From: Gammaproteobacteria bacterium | GTDB taxonomy: Bacteria > Pseudomonadota > Gammaproteobacteria > Pseudomonadales > Azotimanducaceae | Direction of reading: 5' to 3' | Assembly (NCBI GenBank): GCA_021773565.1 | Contig: JAJFJZ010000008.1 | Coordinates: forward strand, 248,001-312,000 | Length of the DNA: 64,000 nucleotides | In this document: one piece after another, positions 27,232-34,332 of the stretch | Layout: each line of letters opens with the position of its first letter | Numbering within the stretch: the first letter of the stretch is position 1 | The notes under the pieces: generated by a model | What the model saw: the letters and a program-made list of their open reading frames with translations, nothing else | What the model was told of the DNA's origin: nothing | Databases searched by the model: none | Position numbers and translations under genes: made by a program

Positions 27232-27723
27232 ATGGTATTAATTGGCCTGGGATCCAATCTGGGGGCATCCAGCGGTATTATCCATAAAGCGATAAGTGCT
27301 CTGGGCGCTTTTTCGCAGGGCAAGGTGACGGCATCCGGGTTATGGCTTACCAGTCCGGTAGATTGTCCACCGGGTTCCGGGGATTTTGTAAATGCAGTAG
27401 TTAAATTCGAGCCCCTGAAAGACCTCACACCACATGCACTTATGAAAGGGTTAAAGCGGCTTGAACGGAAGTTTGGCAGGGGGGAAGCCCCGGTAAAAAA
27501 CGCCCCGAGAACGCTGGATCTTGATTTGCTGGTATTCGGGGAGCTATTGCTCAATGATGAGGACCTGGTTATTCCACACCCGCGTGCGGCAGAGCGCCGT
27601 TTTGTGCTGGCTCCTGCGGCTGAAATAGCACCCCGGTTTATTTGGCCTGGTACACAGAACAGCATTCGGGCATTGCTTGAAAGCCTGGTTTCTGATGAAG
27701 TAGTAAGACAGATTAAGGTTTAG
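27232..27723 (+). CDS. folK: 6-hydroxymethyl-7,8-dihydropterin pyrophosphokinase
   Basis: Folate-pathway enzyme transferring pyrophosphate from ATP to 6-hydroxymethyl-dihydropterin. Hallmarks are IGLGSNLG at the N-terminus, SPVDCPPGSGDFVNAVV, the RTLDLDLL metal/ATP site and IPHPRAAERRFVLAP. The ATG at 27232 gives 163 residues, the usual size; an upstream TTG frame start at 27184 is unlikely. Only one folate gene is here, but a PTPS-like gene about 4 kb away may supply the same pathway (see findings). Divergent from the alcohol dehydrogenase. Confidence 0.93.
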   Translation: MVLIGLGSNLGASSGIIHKAISALGAFSQGKVTASGLWLTSPVDCPPGSGDFVNAVVKFEPLKDLTPHALMKGLKRLERKFGRGEAPVKNAPRTLDLDLLVFGELLLNDEDLVIPHPRAAERRFVLAPAAEIAPRFIWPGTQNSIRALLESLVSDEVVRQIKV

Positions 27724-27838
27724 GGTCAGGCGCGATATTCGTGGATTGGCAGACTTAAACGCCTTGGCTCAGGATTAACAGGGATGCTGAAAGAGACCAC
27801 AACAAAATTCGATGTATTACTCCGGATTCTCAAGCGCC

Positions 27839-27871
27839 GTGGCAAGAGCAAGTGCTGTGGCAAGAGCAAGT
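27839..27871 (+). repeat. Two 15-bp direct repeats in an 18-bp period
   Basis: GTGGCAAGAGCAAGT occurs at 27839-27853 and again at 27857-27871, just before the chosen start of the next gene. If the longer frame from 27784 is translated they encode a basic Lys-Ser-Lys-Cys rich stretch. More likely they lie in the untranslated leader. Confidence 0.7.
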
Positions 27872-27888
27872 ACCGCTGCGAGCGCAAA

Positions 27889-28794
27889 ATGTTGTCACGT
27901 GCCTTTCCATGGGTAGTGCTTTTGTTGTGTATTGTGCCCTCCAGTGCTTCGTTTGCGTATAAGGCCTCATCCCATCAGCAACTGACTTTTTCCGCAGCCA
28001 GACACCTGAACGCTTGTGCCAGTCAACTTGACATTCCTGCGCTCACCCCGCTTCAGGTTAGATACATTGCCAAAGCCAATGTCAAACAGGCGAGTCCTGG
28101 TTTTTTTAAGTCACTGGTGCGCTGGAACTATTACGAACGCGAAGCTCAGGTGGAGCGCACTGTGGCAGGGATAGTAAATACCCGCATGCATGATGAATTT
28201 AATGATGTGCTGGGAGAAATGTCAGAGCAGAAAGACCTATCAAAAAAATATTCGCGGCTGGGTAGAATAGTTAGCTATATTCAGGATATGACCTCACCGG
28301 CTCATGTTGTACCCATATTTTATACGCGGTTCTGGCGATTCAATGTGAACGATCGCTTTAATGGCTACTCAATAGACCCGGAAGACCTGGAGAGATTGCT
28401 TCCTGATATGTGCGCATTGCTGAAGGAGAGTGCATCTTATAATCTGGTTGAACTATTGAAAAGCACTGCTGATGAAACACTGGATGCGGTACAGGCACCG
28501 ATAGACGGGCTACCTGCAAGCTGGCAGGCTTTTTGGGAGTTGGATAAAAAGGCTGAAGACTGGGGAGAGTACGGGATTGCAGGTAACAATTTTGGTCGCA
28601 AGGTGGATTTTAAGTGTGGAGACCAGAAGTGTATTTTGCTGAACGATGATCCTCTGTATCGAGATTTTGCAACGCGTCGTCAACTGCAGGCCATAAAGAG
28701 CACTTTGCTTGCCATGTACTGGATGCAACGCAGTCTATCGCAGCCGTTACTGGACACTGCGACCAGTCAGTCCGATTCTCGCGTTATCCCCTAG
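27889..28794 (+). CDS. Secreted zinc-dependent phospholipase C / P1-nuclease-like protein
   Basis: Hypothetical exported protein; the start at 27889 gives a standard signal peptide (RAFPWVVLLLCIVPSSASFA) and about 301 residues. After it, SSHQQLTFSAARHL and the mid-protein IVSYIQDMTSPAHVVP resemble the helical zinc-site motifs (H...T..A and D..SP.H) of the phospholipase C/P1 nuclease superfamily. The remainder is helical with a cysteine pair in KCGDQKC. An in-frame start at 27784 would put the signal sequence internally and is disfavoured. Catalytic activity is inferred only from these weak motifs. It precedes an LLM gene by 8 bp. Confidence 0.55.
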   Translation: MLSRAFPWVVLLLCIVPSSASFAYKASSHQQLTFSAARHLNACASQLDIPALTPLQVRYIAKANVKQASPGFFKSLVRWNYYEREAQVERTVAGIVNTRMHDEFNDVLGEMSEQKDLSKKYSRLGRIVSYIQDMTSPAHVVPIFYTRFWRFNVNDRFNGYSIDPEDLERLLPDMCALLKESASYNLVELLKSTADETLDAVQAPIDGLPASWQAFWELDKKAEDWGEYGIAGNNFGRKVDFKCGDQKCILLNDDPLYRDFATRRQLQAIKSTLLAMYWMQRSLSQPLLDTATSQSDSRVIP

Positions 28795-28802
28795 CCTGAA
28801 CC

Positions 28803-29783
28803 ATGCAAACACCTGCCCTGCACCTGGGTACCACTCCCTGGATGAGTACCTATACAGCAAAGGAATTGACCCGGCAGGCGGTATATGCAGAGTCACTGGG
28901 TTACCAGTCGTTCTGGCTGCCGGAAAGCCATTTTGGTGGAATAGGCAGTATCCCGGATCCATTATTGCCATTGGCTGCCATTGCGAGTAGTACAAAAAGT
29001 ATTCGCCTGGGTACAACATCCCTTTTGCTGCCCCTCAGGCATCCTGTTCTTGTTGCGGAACAGGTGGCGGTACTGGATCAGCTGTCCGAAGGCAGGGTAA
29101 TACTGGGTGTGGGACGAGGATTTCGACGCGAGATGCTGGAAGTATTTGGCGTTGAACCCAAACTTAAACGGCGAATGTTTGAGGATTGCCTCGAACAAAT
29201 GATCAAGGCCTGGAATGGTACAGATTTGTTGGCGGTTTCCGGGAATGCACCCCTGATGGATGAGGTACGTCTTGGACCGGAGACAGTTCAAAAACCGCAT
29301 CCACCGGTCTGGGTTGCCGCATTTGGTCCCAAGGCACTAAAGCAGGCGGGAAGTTTCGGCTTGCCCTACCTTGCCTCACCCATCGAGTCTTTTGAGCGCT
29401 TGTTGCAAAACTATGCAAGTCACAGTCAGGCATGTACTGAAGCTGGCCATGTATGTGCAGAGGCATTGCCTGTTATGCGAAATGTGTTTATATCAAGGAA
29501 AAAAACAGAACTTGACTCAGTTAAAACACTGCTGAACAAACAGATGCAGGAGATAGCCAGTTCACAAATGGGTAGGTCCCCGGCGCTGGTCAAAGCGGCA
29601 GCAGAAACTTCCGTGGATAACTGGGCTATTGTGGGCGAGCCCAATGCTGTTTTTGATAAAATTTCACTTTATCGCGAGCAACTTGGAATGACCCACCTGA
29701 TTAATGCGCGTATGCGAATAGAAGGCCTTGAGGAAAAACTGCGCATAAGTTCCCTGGACTATTTGTCAGCCTTGTTCCGCTAA
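28803..29783 (+). CDS. LLM-class flavin-dependent oxidoreductase
   Basis: Luciferase-like monooxygenase-fold protein of 326 residues, distinct in sequence from the one at 22309. Marks are WLPESHFGG, SIRLGTTSLLLPLRHPVLVAEQ, RVILGVGRG and PPVWVAAFGPKALKQA. It probably uses FMNH2 or F420 with an unknown substrate. It begins 8 bp after the phospholipase/nuclease-like gene and ends 10 bp from the convergent YhhQ gene. Confidence 0.82.
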   Translation: MQTPALHLGTTPWMSTYTAKELTRQAVYAESLGYQSFWLPESHFGGIGSIPDPLLPLAAIASSTKSIRLGTTSLLLPLRHPVLVAEQVAVLDQLSEGRVILGVGRGFRREMLEVFGVEPKLKRRMFEDCLEQMIKAWNGTDLLAVSGNAPLMDEVRLGPETVQKPHPPVWVAAFGPKALKQAGSFGLPYLASPIESFERLLQNYASHSQACTEAGHVCAEALPVMRNVFISRKKTELDSVKTLLNKQMQEIASSQMGRSPALVKAAAETSVDNWAIVGEPNAVFDKISLYREQLGMTHLINARMRIEGLEEKLRISSLDYLSALFR

Positions 29784-29793
29784 TCCGACGTGC

Positions 29794-30543
29794 TTAATAA
29801 ACCTGCGTATTGTCTATTTCCAGGTATTTTTTCAACCGGGCGGTAAGCAGGTAGAAAGGCAAGGTATCCAGTAAGGCAGCGCACACCTTAAACAGGTAGT
29901 TTGATCCCATCAGGATAAGCATTGCCCCAATCGTTATACCTCCTGCTAAAAATACAGCACCAAAAGTTATTGAAATAACCATAAAGGAATCTACTGCCTG
30001 GCTGGTCAGAGTGCTGAAATTGTTTCTCATCCAGAGGTGTTTGCCTTTAGTAAGGTTTTTTATAAAGTGGAAAAGTTGCACGTCGCAAAATTGTGCCGCG
30101 ATGTAGGCCATCATTGATGCAAACACAGCACCTGACGTGCAGGCATAAATAAGTGCAAACAATTCAACGGAACCGGACACAACGTCACCATTGGGTAAGG
30201 CCAGGTTCTCGGCAAGCTGAATTGCTTGCCATGGTGGCTGCTGTTCCGGTGCTACGCTGGCAAGGGATGATCCAAGCCACATCACACCAAGAATAAAGAA
30301 ATTCAGGCTAAAGCCGACCCAAACCAGAAAATTGGCGCGGCGGCGTCCATATAATTCACTGATGAGGTCGGTACATAAAAATGTGAGCGGATATGGCAAC
30401 ACACCCACCGCGAGGGCCAGGGGCCCTATCTTGATGAAATGGGTAATGCCAATTACATTCAGGAGTGTCATGGCACACAGAAAAAAACCTGCAAGTACAA
30501 GAAACACACGCTCGCGCCGTTCTGTGAGGGTTTCAATATCCAT
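29794..30543 (-). CDS. yhhQ: YhhQ-type queuosine precursor transporter (VUT family)
   Basis: Inner-membrane protein of 249 residues with about six helices and the ECF-like VUT_1 fold; E. coli YhhQ imports the queuosine precursors preQ0 and preQ1. Family sequence: LPYPLTFLCTDLISELYGRRRAN near residue 60 and YIAAQFCDVQLFHFIKN near 150, followed by RNNFSTLTSQAVDSF. The start ATG 30543 overlaps the stop of the SDR gene by one base; a longer frame to 30621 would lie inside the SDR gene. It is the third gene of the PTPS - SDR - yhhQ operon. Confidence 0.88.
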   Translation of the reverse strand: MDIETLTERRERVFLVLAGFFLCAMTLLNVIGITHFIKIGPLALAVGVLPYPLTFLCTDLISELYGRRRANFLVWVGFSLNFFILGVMWLGSSLASVAPEQQPPWQAIQLAENLALPNGDVVSGSVELFALIYACTSGAVFASMMAYIAAQFCDVQLFHFIKNLTKGKHLWMRNNFSTLTSQAVDSFMVISITFGAVFLAGGITIGAMLILMGSNYLFKVCAALLDTLPFYLLTARLKKYLEIDNTQVY

Positions 30544-31238
30544 TATTTTTCTACCTGTCCCAAATTTGCATGAATGACAGAGCCATTTACTACGGGGTTT
30601 TCCGCTGCGAACAGCAAACATGCCGCGATTTCCTCCGGGTGGATCAAGCGACCAAAAACGTTCATTTGGGCGATAGAATCGATCGCGTCATCAGGCAAGT
30701 GTGTGCGTAACATTTCCGTATCGGTAAATCCCGGACATATACACGCTGTATGTATACCGTCACCACTCAGGTCCTGACAGGTAGCACGCATCATGCCTAT
30801 GAGTGCGTGCTTGCTGATCACATAACTATAGGTCCCGGGAACGGCTTTTTCAGCCAGCGTACTGCCGACATAGATAATGCTTGAACCGGTTTTCAATAGG
30901 GGTTTCAGGATATTATTCAGTCCGTTCACAGCTACCAGGTTTATTTCAAGTACGGCACGCAGGGCATGACTTGAGGTACTACCAAAACTGTCATTTTCCA
31001 GTCGCGCGGCATTATGCACCACGGCGATCCTCCCGGCATTATCCAGAGCCTGGGTTAATGGTTTTTCCAATGCAGCCAGATCATCCGATCGCGAAAGATC
31101 ACATTCAATATTGAGTACGTCATCCAGGGGGCAAGGGCGTCGTGAAATGTTGATAATCCGGTAGTTTTTTTGCTGAAAGGCTTTGGCGCTTGCCAGTCCG
31201 ATTCCGGAGCTGGCACCGGTAATGAGTAGCGAATTCAC
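30543..31238 (-). CDS. SDR-family reductase (pterin reductase-like context)
   Basis: About 231-residue short-chain dehydrogenase: TGASSGIGLA cofactor motif at the N-terminus, SRR after the second strand (favours NADPH), HNAA in place of NNAG, the catalytic serine in YVGSTLA and YSYVISKHA with the catalytic Tyr and Lys. The start is GTG 31238, in a GTGA overlap with the PTPS gene; the frame extends to 31283 only by running into that gene. Coupling to a pterin-type enzyme suggests a sepiapterin- or dihydromonapterin-reductase-like function, but the substrate is not shown by sequence. Confidence 0.82.
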   Translation of the reverse strand: MNSLLITGASSGIGLASAKAFQQKNYRIINISRRPCPLDDVLNIECDLSRSDDLAALEKPLTQALDNAGRIAVVHNAARLENDSFGSTSSHALRAVLEINLVAVNGLNNILKPLLKTGSSIIYVGSTLAEKAVPGTYSYVISKHALIGMMRATCQDLSGDGIHTACICPGFTDTEMLRTHLPDDAIDSIAQMNVFGRLIHPEEIAACLLFAAENPVVNGSVIHANLGQVEK

Positions 31239-31750
31239 TGTCCCTTGACCATGTCGTTTGCGTTCCATGTGCTTATGGCCCACTGGCCCTCGCCGGATGA
31301 CACGCCCAGGGAAAGCGCCTGGATTGGTAATTTGCCTAGGGATACAGTTTCGATGAGTACATCAAGTAACCATCGAGACAATTCTTCAATGGTAATATTG
31401 CTTACGGGCAGGCATTTTATATCCCGTGCCAGAAAAGGAATGGCTTCCTCGCCAAAGATTGCGATAACATTTTTTGGGTCTCCGCCTACGCTGTGTTCGA
31501 TGGACAAAAACGGAGAATTCTCAGGCAACAGGGTACATTCGTCGAGATTTTCACACAGGCCAACCAGCGCTTTCTTGATCAGGTTGTAGTCAAAACACAG
31601 GCCATCGCTGCCGACGTTGGCATCGAACTCGCATTTAAGATGGTAGTTGTGCCCGTGCAGGTTCTCCCGGTGGCTTGCAGAGAATATGGTGAAATGGGCA
31701 CACGAAAAATGCATGTGATCTTTTTCTATTGTTATTCGAGTCAATTGCAT
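31235..31750 (-). CDS. 6-pyruvoyl-tetrahydropterin synthase / QueD family enzyme
   Basis: T-fold enzyme acting on 7,8-dihydroneopterin triphosphate. Zinc histidines are visible in CAHF (His19) and HGH (His32, His34). The catalytic cysteine found four residues before HGH in QueD is absent; this stretch reads HRENLHGHNY, with Glu29 close to that place. A glutamate here is the mark of PTPS-III proteins, which can make 6-hydroxymethyl-dihydropterin and replace dihydroneopterin aldolase. At 171 residues it is longer than QueD (about 120) because of an insert (about residues 75-115). It is first in the operon with the SDR and YhhQ. QueD function is the alternative. Confidence 0.8.
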   Translation of the reverse strand: MQLTRITIEKDHMHFSCAHFTIFSASHRENLHGHNYHLKCEFDANVGSDGLCFDYNLIKKALVGLCENLDECTLLPENSPFLSIEHSVGGDPKNVIAIFGEEAIPFLARDIKCLPVSNITIEELSRWLLDVLIETVSLGKLPIQALSLGVSSGEGQWAISTWNANDMVKGQ

Positions 31751-31891
31751 TAGGAACCTTCAGTGGGATTGCGGGCTGGTTTCACTTAAAAGCGTACCCA
31801 TGTTTATTGAATTAGGAAAGGATCATGTATAAATCAGCACTGTGAGAACTATGATATTCTGGAACCTATTCACCAGATTACAGGATATACG
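31751..31891. promoter_or_regulatory. Divergent promoter region, PTPS operon / serine hydrolase
   Basis: 140-bp AT-rich region between divergent genes. It must contain both promoters; no specific box was convincingly recognised. Confidence 0.3.
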
Positions 31892-33145
31892 ATGCAAAGT
31901 TTTTCCCGGGTAGTGGAGTTCTCCGAAACTATTGATGCAGCAGCGGCGGGCATGGATGAAGCGCGACTGGCTCGCATTGGCGACCATCTGGAGCGGCGTT
32001 ACATACAACCCGGTAAAATTGCCGGGGCGCTTACCCAGGTTTACCGCAAGGGGCATCTGGCGTACGAAGAAGCGCTGGGAATGATGGACCAGGAACGCCA
32101 AAAACCGATGGCCCATGACACACTGTTTCGTATCTATTCCATGTCCAAACCCATTACCAGCATCGCTCTAATGCAGCTCTATGAGGATGGTCACTTTCAA
32201 CTCAGTGACCCGGTGCACCGGTTTATTCCCGAATGGCGCAATATGCGTGTTTATGTCAGTGGCCGATATCCAAATTTTGTAAGCAAGGCCTGTGACCGGC
32301 ACATGACCATTAAAGATCTGTTGATGCACACTTCGGGTCTGACCTACGATTTTATGATGCGCACCAATGTGGATGCCGCCTACCGAAAGAGCGGACATAC
32401 GCGGGGTAAACCCGGACACACCCTTGGCGACATGGTGACAGCACTCGCCGGAATACCCCTGGAATTTTCGCCAGGAACTGCATGGAATTATTCCGTTGCA
32501 ACTGATGTGTTGGGGTACCTGGTGGAGGTTATTTCCGGCCAGCCATTTGATCAGTACTTGCAATCGCGGATATTTGAACCACTGGGCATGCTGGACACCG
32601 GTTTTCAGGTACCAGAGGCCGAGGCACAACGCTTTGCTGCCTGTTACACACGTAATCACAAAAAGCAGCTGGTATTGGAAGATGACCCGGTTACCAGTGA
32701 TTACCTGCATACAAAAACATTCTTTTCCGGCGGAGGTGGTTTGGTATCCACGATCTCGGATTACATGTCCTTTTGTAGAATGCTGGTGAACGGTGGCAGT
32801 CTGAATGGGCAACGTATTATTGGCAAAAAAACACTGCAACTTATGACCTGTAATCATTTACCACGCAATGAAGACCTCACCCAATGGGCAACCGGCGCGT
32901 TTTCAGAAACTGCGAATGAAGGTTTTGGTTTTGGTCTGGGTTTTTCTGTCAATCTGGGCTCGGCCAGAACAGGGTCCGTAGAGTCCGAGGGGGCCTATTT
33001 TTGGGGTGGTGCTGCGAGCACTATATTCTGGATCGACCCCAGTGAAGAAATGGCCGTGGTATTTATGACACAGCTGATGCCGTCTGGCAGTTTTAATTTT
33101 CGAGGCCAGCTCAATGCGCTGGTGTATGCGGCGATCTCGGACTAA
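31892..33145 (+). CDS. Beta-lactamase-fold serine hydrolase (class C/esterase type)
   Basis: Serine hydrolase of the class C beta-lactamase / penicillin-binding-protein-like esterase family (EstB, lovastatin esterase relatives). The nucleophile motif is Ser83-Met-Ser-Lys86 in YSMSKPIT; WNYSVATDVLG supplies the conserved tyrosine, and the third motif appears as WGGAAS near residue 370. No signal peptide is seen, so a cytoplasmic esterase is more likely than a beta-lactamase. The length of 417 residues is typical. The last four bases overlap the convergent CULT-domain gene. Confidence 0.87.
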   Translation: MQSFSRVVEFSETIDAAAAGMDEARLARIGDHLERRYIQPGKIAGALTQVYRKGHLAYEEALGMMDQERQKPMAHDTLFRIYSMSKPITSIALMQLYEDGHFQLSDPVHRFIPEWRNMRVYVSGRYPNFVSKACDRHMTIKDLLMHTSGLTYDFMMRTNVDAAYRKSGHTRGKPGHTLGDMVTALAGIPLEFSPGTAWNYSVATDVLGYLVEVISGQPFDQYLQSRIFEPLGMLDTGFQVPEAEAQRFAACYTRNHKKQLVLEDDPVTSDYLHTKTFFSGGGGLVSTISDYMSFCRMLVNGGSLNGQRIIGKKTLQLMTCNHLPRNEDLTQWATGAFSETANEGFGFGLGFSVNLGSARTGSVESEGAYFWGGAASTIFWIDPSEEMAVVFMTQLMPSGSFNFRGQLNALVYAAISD

Positions 33146-33552
33146 CCGGTCTGGATGCGCTCGATTATTAATCCAAAAAAGGTGTTCCCGGCTGTTTGAT
33201 TGGATGCCGGCTCGAAAAACCAGCCGAGGTGGCCGGTACAGTCCGAGCATGTGGCGAGTCTCCACAGGTGGGCCATAAACCAGGTATCTGCCGCGTTCGA
33301 CTTGCCTGAAATATCGCACCCGGGAGCATTTCGGTAGCAGCCAATGTCAAATACCAGGTCAAAAGGATTGGTAAAACGATGTTGGTGGCTACCCTGCACC
33401 TCGATACGCTCATCCACGTGACTGATGATGTTTGAGCAGATCGCGCAGTAGACGTAGCCTTTCTTGCTTCTGGTCTGGCTGCGCGATTGTTCATCAACAA
33501 TTTCTTTCAGGGCAGGATCGAGCGTTGATAGTGGATCGACTACTTCGGACAT
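33142..33552 (-). CDS. CULT-domain protein (bacterial cereblon-like)
   Basis: A 136-residue protein with the features of the CULT domain, the thalidomide-binding domain of eukaryotic cereblon that also occurs as stand-alone bacterial proteins. Zinc cysteines form two CxxC pairs, Cys36/Cys39 (YCAICS) and Cys102/Cys105 (TCSDCTG). Three tryptophans, Trp91, Trp97 and Trp111, have spacings of 6 and 14, the same as the cage tryptophans of human cereblon (380, 386, 400) and of the Magnetospirillum CULT protein. NPFDLVF and the C-terminal TFFGLIIERI also fit. No signal peptide. The natural ligand is unknown; a uracil/uridine-like or cyclic-imide ligand is expected from the family. It is divergent from a Tag-like gene. 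Confidence 0.88.
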   Translation of the reverse strand: MSEVVDPLSTLDPALKEIVDEQSRSQTRSKKGYVYCAICSNIISHVDERIEVQGSHQHRFTNPFDLVFDIGCYRNAPGCDISGKSNAADTWFMAHLWRLATCSDCTGHLGWFFEPASNQTAGNTFFGLIIERIQTG

Positions 33553-33558
33553 GGTCGA

Positions 33559-34332
33559 ATGCCTCTGTACAGATCGTCACGAAACAGAACAATAGGGCTG
33601 GTTGCAAAAAACAACATTAAGGCGACTCCCGGGAGAATGCTCATTAATACTTTCGAAAATATCTTCCAAAGTGCTGCCCAACGCAAGGGTGGAATTAAAA
33701 AATTTGAATTCCTGTTAAGCGGTGATGGAAACCGTGTTGCCAAAACCCCGGCTGAGTTGAAGGCTATCCCGGATGACAGGTACCTGGCTGAAATGACCAG
33801 GTGCATATTTCGATCCGGTTTTGTCTGGAAGATCATAGAAAACAAATGGGCCGATTTTGAAATAGCGTTCAACCACTTTGATACCATGTCCTGCGCGATG
33901 CTCTCCGACGAAAACCTTGAATCTCTTGCTCAGGATGCGCGCATTGTCCGCAATGCAATAAAAATACGTACAGTGCGGGACAATGGACAATTTATTCAAC
34001 AAATAAGGGAGCAACATGAACGTTTTTCTTACTGGATTGCAGACTGGCCCGTTACTGACACCGTTGGCTTATGGGCACAATTAAAAAACAGGGGCTCCCG
34101 TTTGGGTGGTAATACGAGCGCTTACTTTTTACGATTAATGGGTAGAGATACCTTCATCCTTTCACGCGATGTGCTCACAGCACTGTTTAGAGAGGGTGTA
34201 GTTGATCAAACCCGGGCTCCGGGTAAGAGGGCGCTGATACACATTCAGGCTGCGTTTAATACCTGGCAACAGGAGAGTGGCAGAAGCCTGGGGGAAATTT
34301 CCCGAACGCTTGCCTATTCGGTTGACTCCTGA
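33559..34332 (+). CDS. DNA-3-methyladenine glycosylase I (Tag)-like protein
   Basis: HhH-GPD-like base-excision repair glycosylase related to Tag. The central part (MTRCIFRSGFVWKIIENK, FNHFD, SLAQDARIVRNAIKI) aligns with the substrate-pocket region of Tag. The N-terminal Cys-Gly-Trp and the C-terminal His/Cys that hold the structural zinc of classical Tag are not visible, so this is a divergent family member of 257 residues. An internal ATG at 33637 is an alternative start and would leave more room for a promoter, since ATG 33559 lies only 6 bp from the start of the CULT gene. The 3' end overlaps the FAD reductase gene by 19 bp. Confidence 0.72.
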   Translation: MPLYRSSRNRTIGLVAKNNIKATPGRMLINTFENIFQSAAQRKGGIKKFEFLLSGDGNRVAKTPAELKAIPDDRYLAEMTRCIFRSGFVWKIIENKWADFEIAFNHFDTMSCAMLSDENLESLAQDARIVRNAIKIRTVRDNGQFIQQIREQHERFSYWIADWPVTDTVGLWAQLKNRGSRLGGNTSAYFLRLMGRDTFILSRDVLTALFREGVVDQTRAPGKRALIHIQAAFNTWQQESGRSLGEISRTLAYSVDS

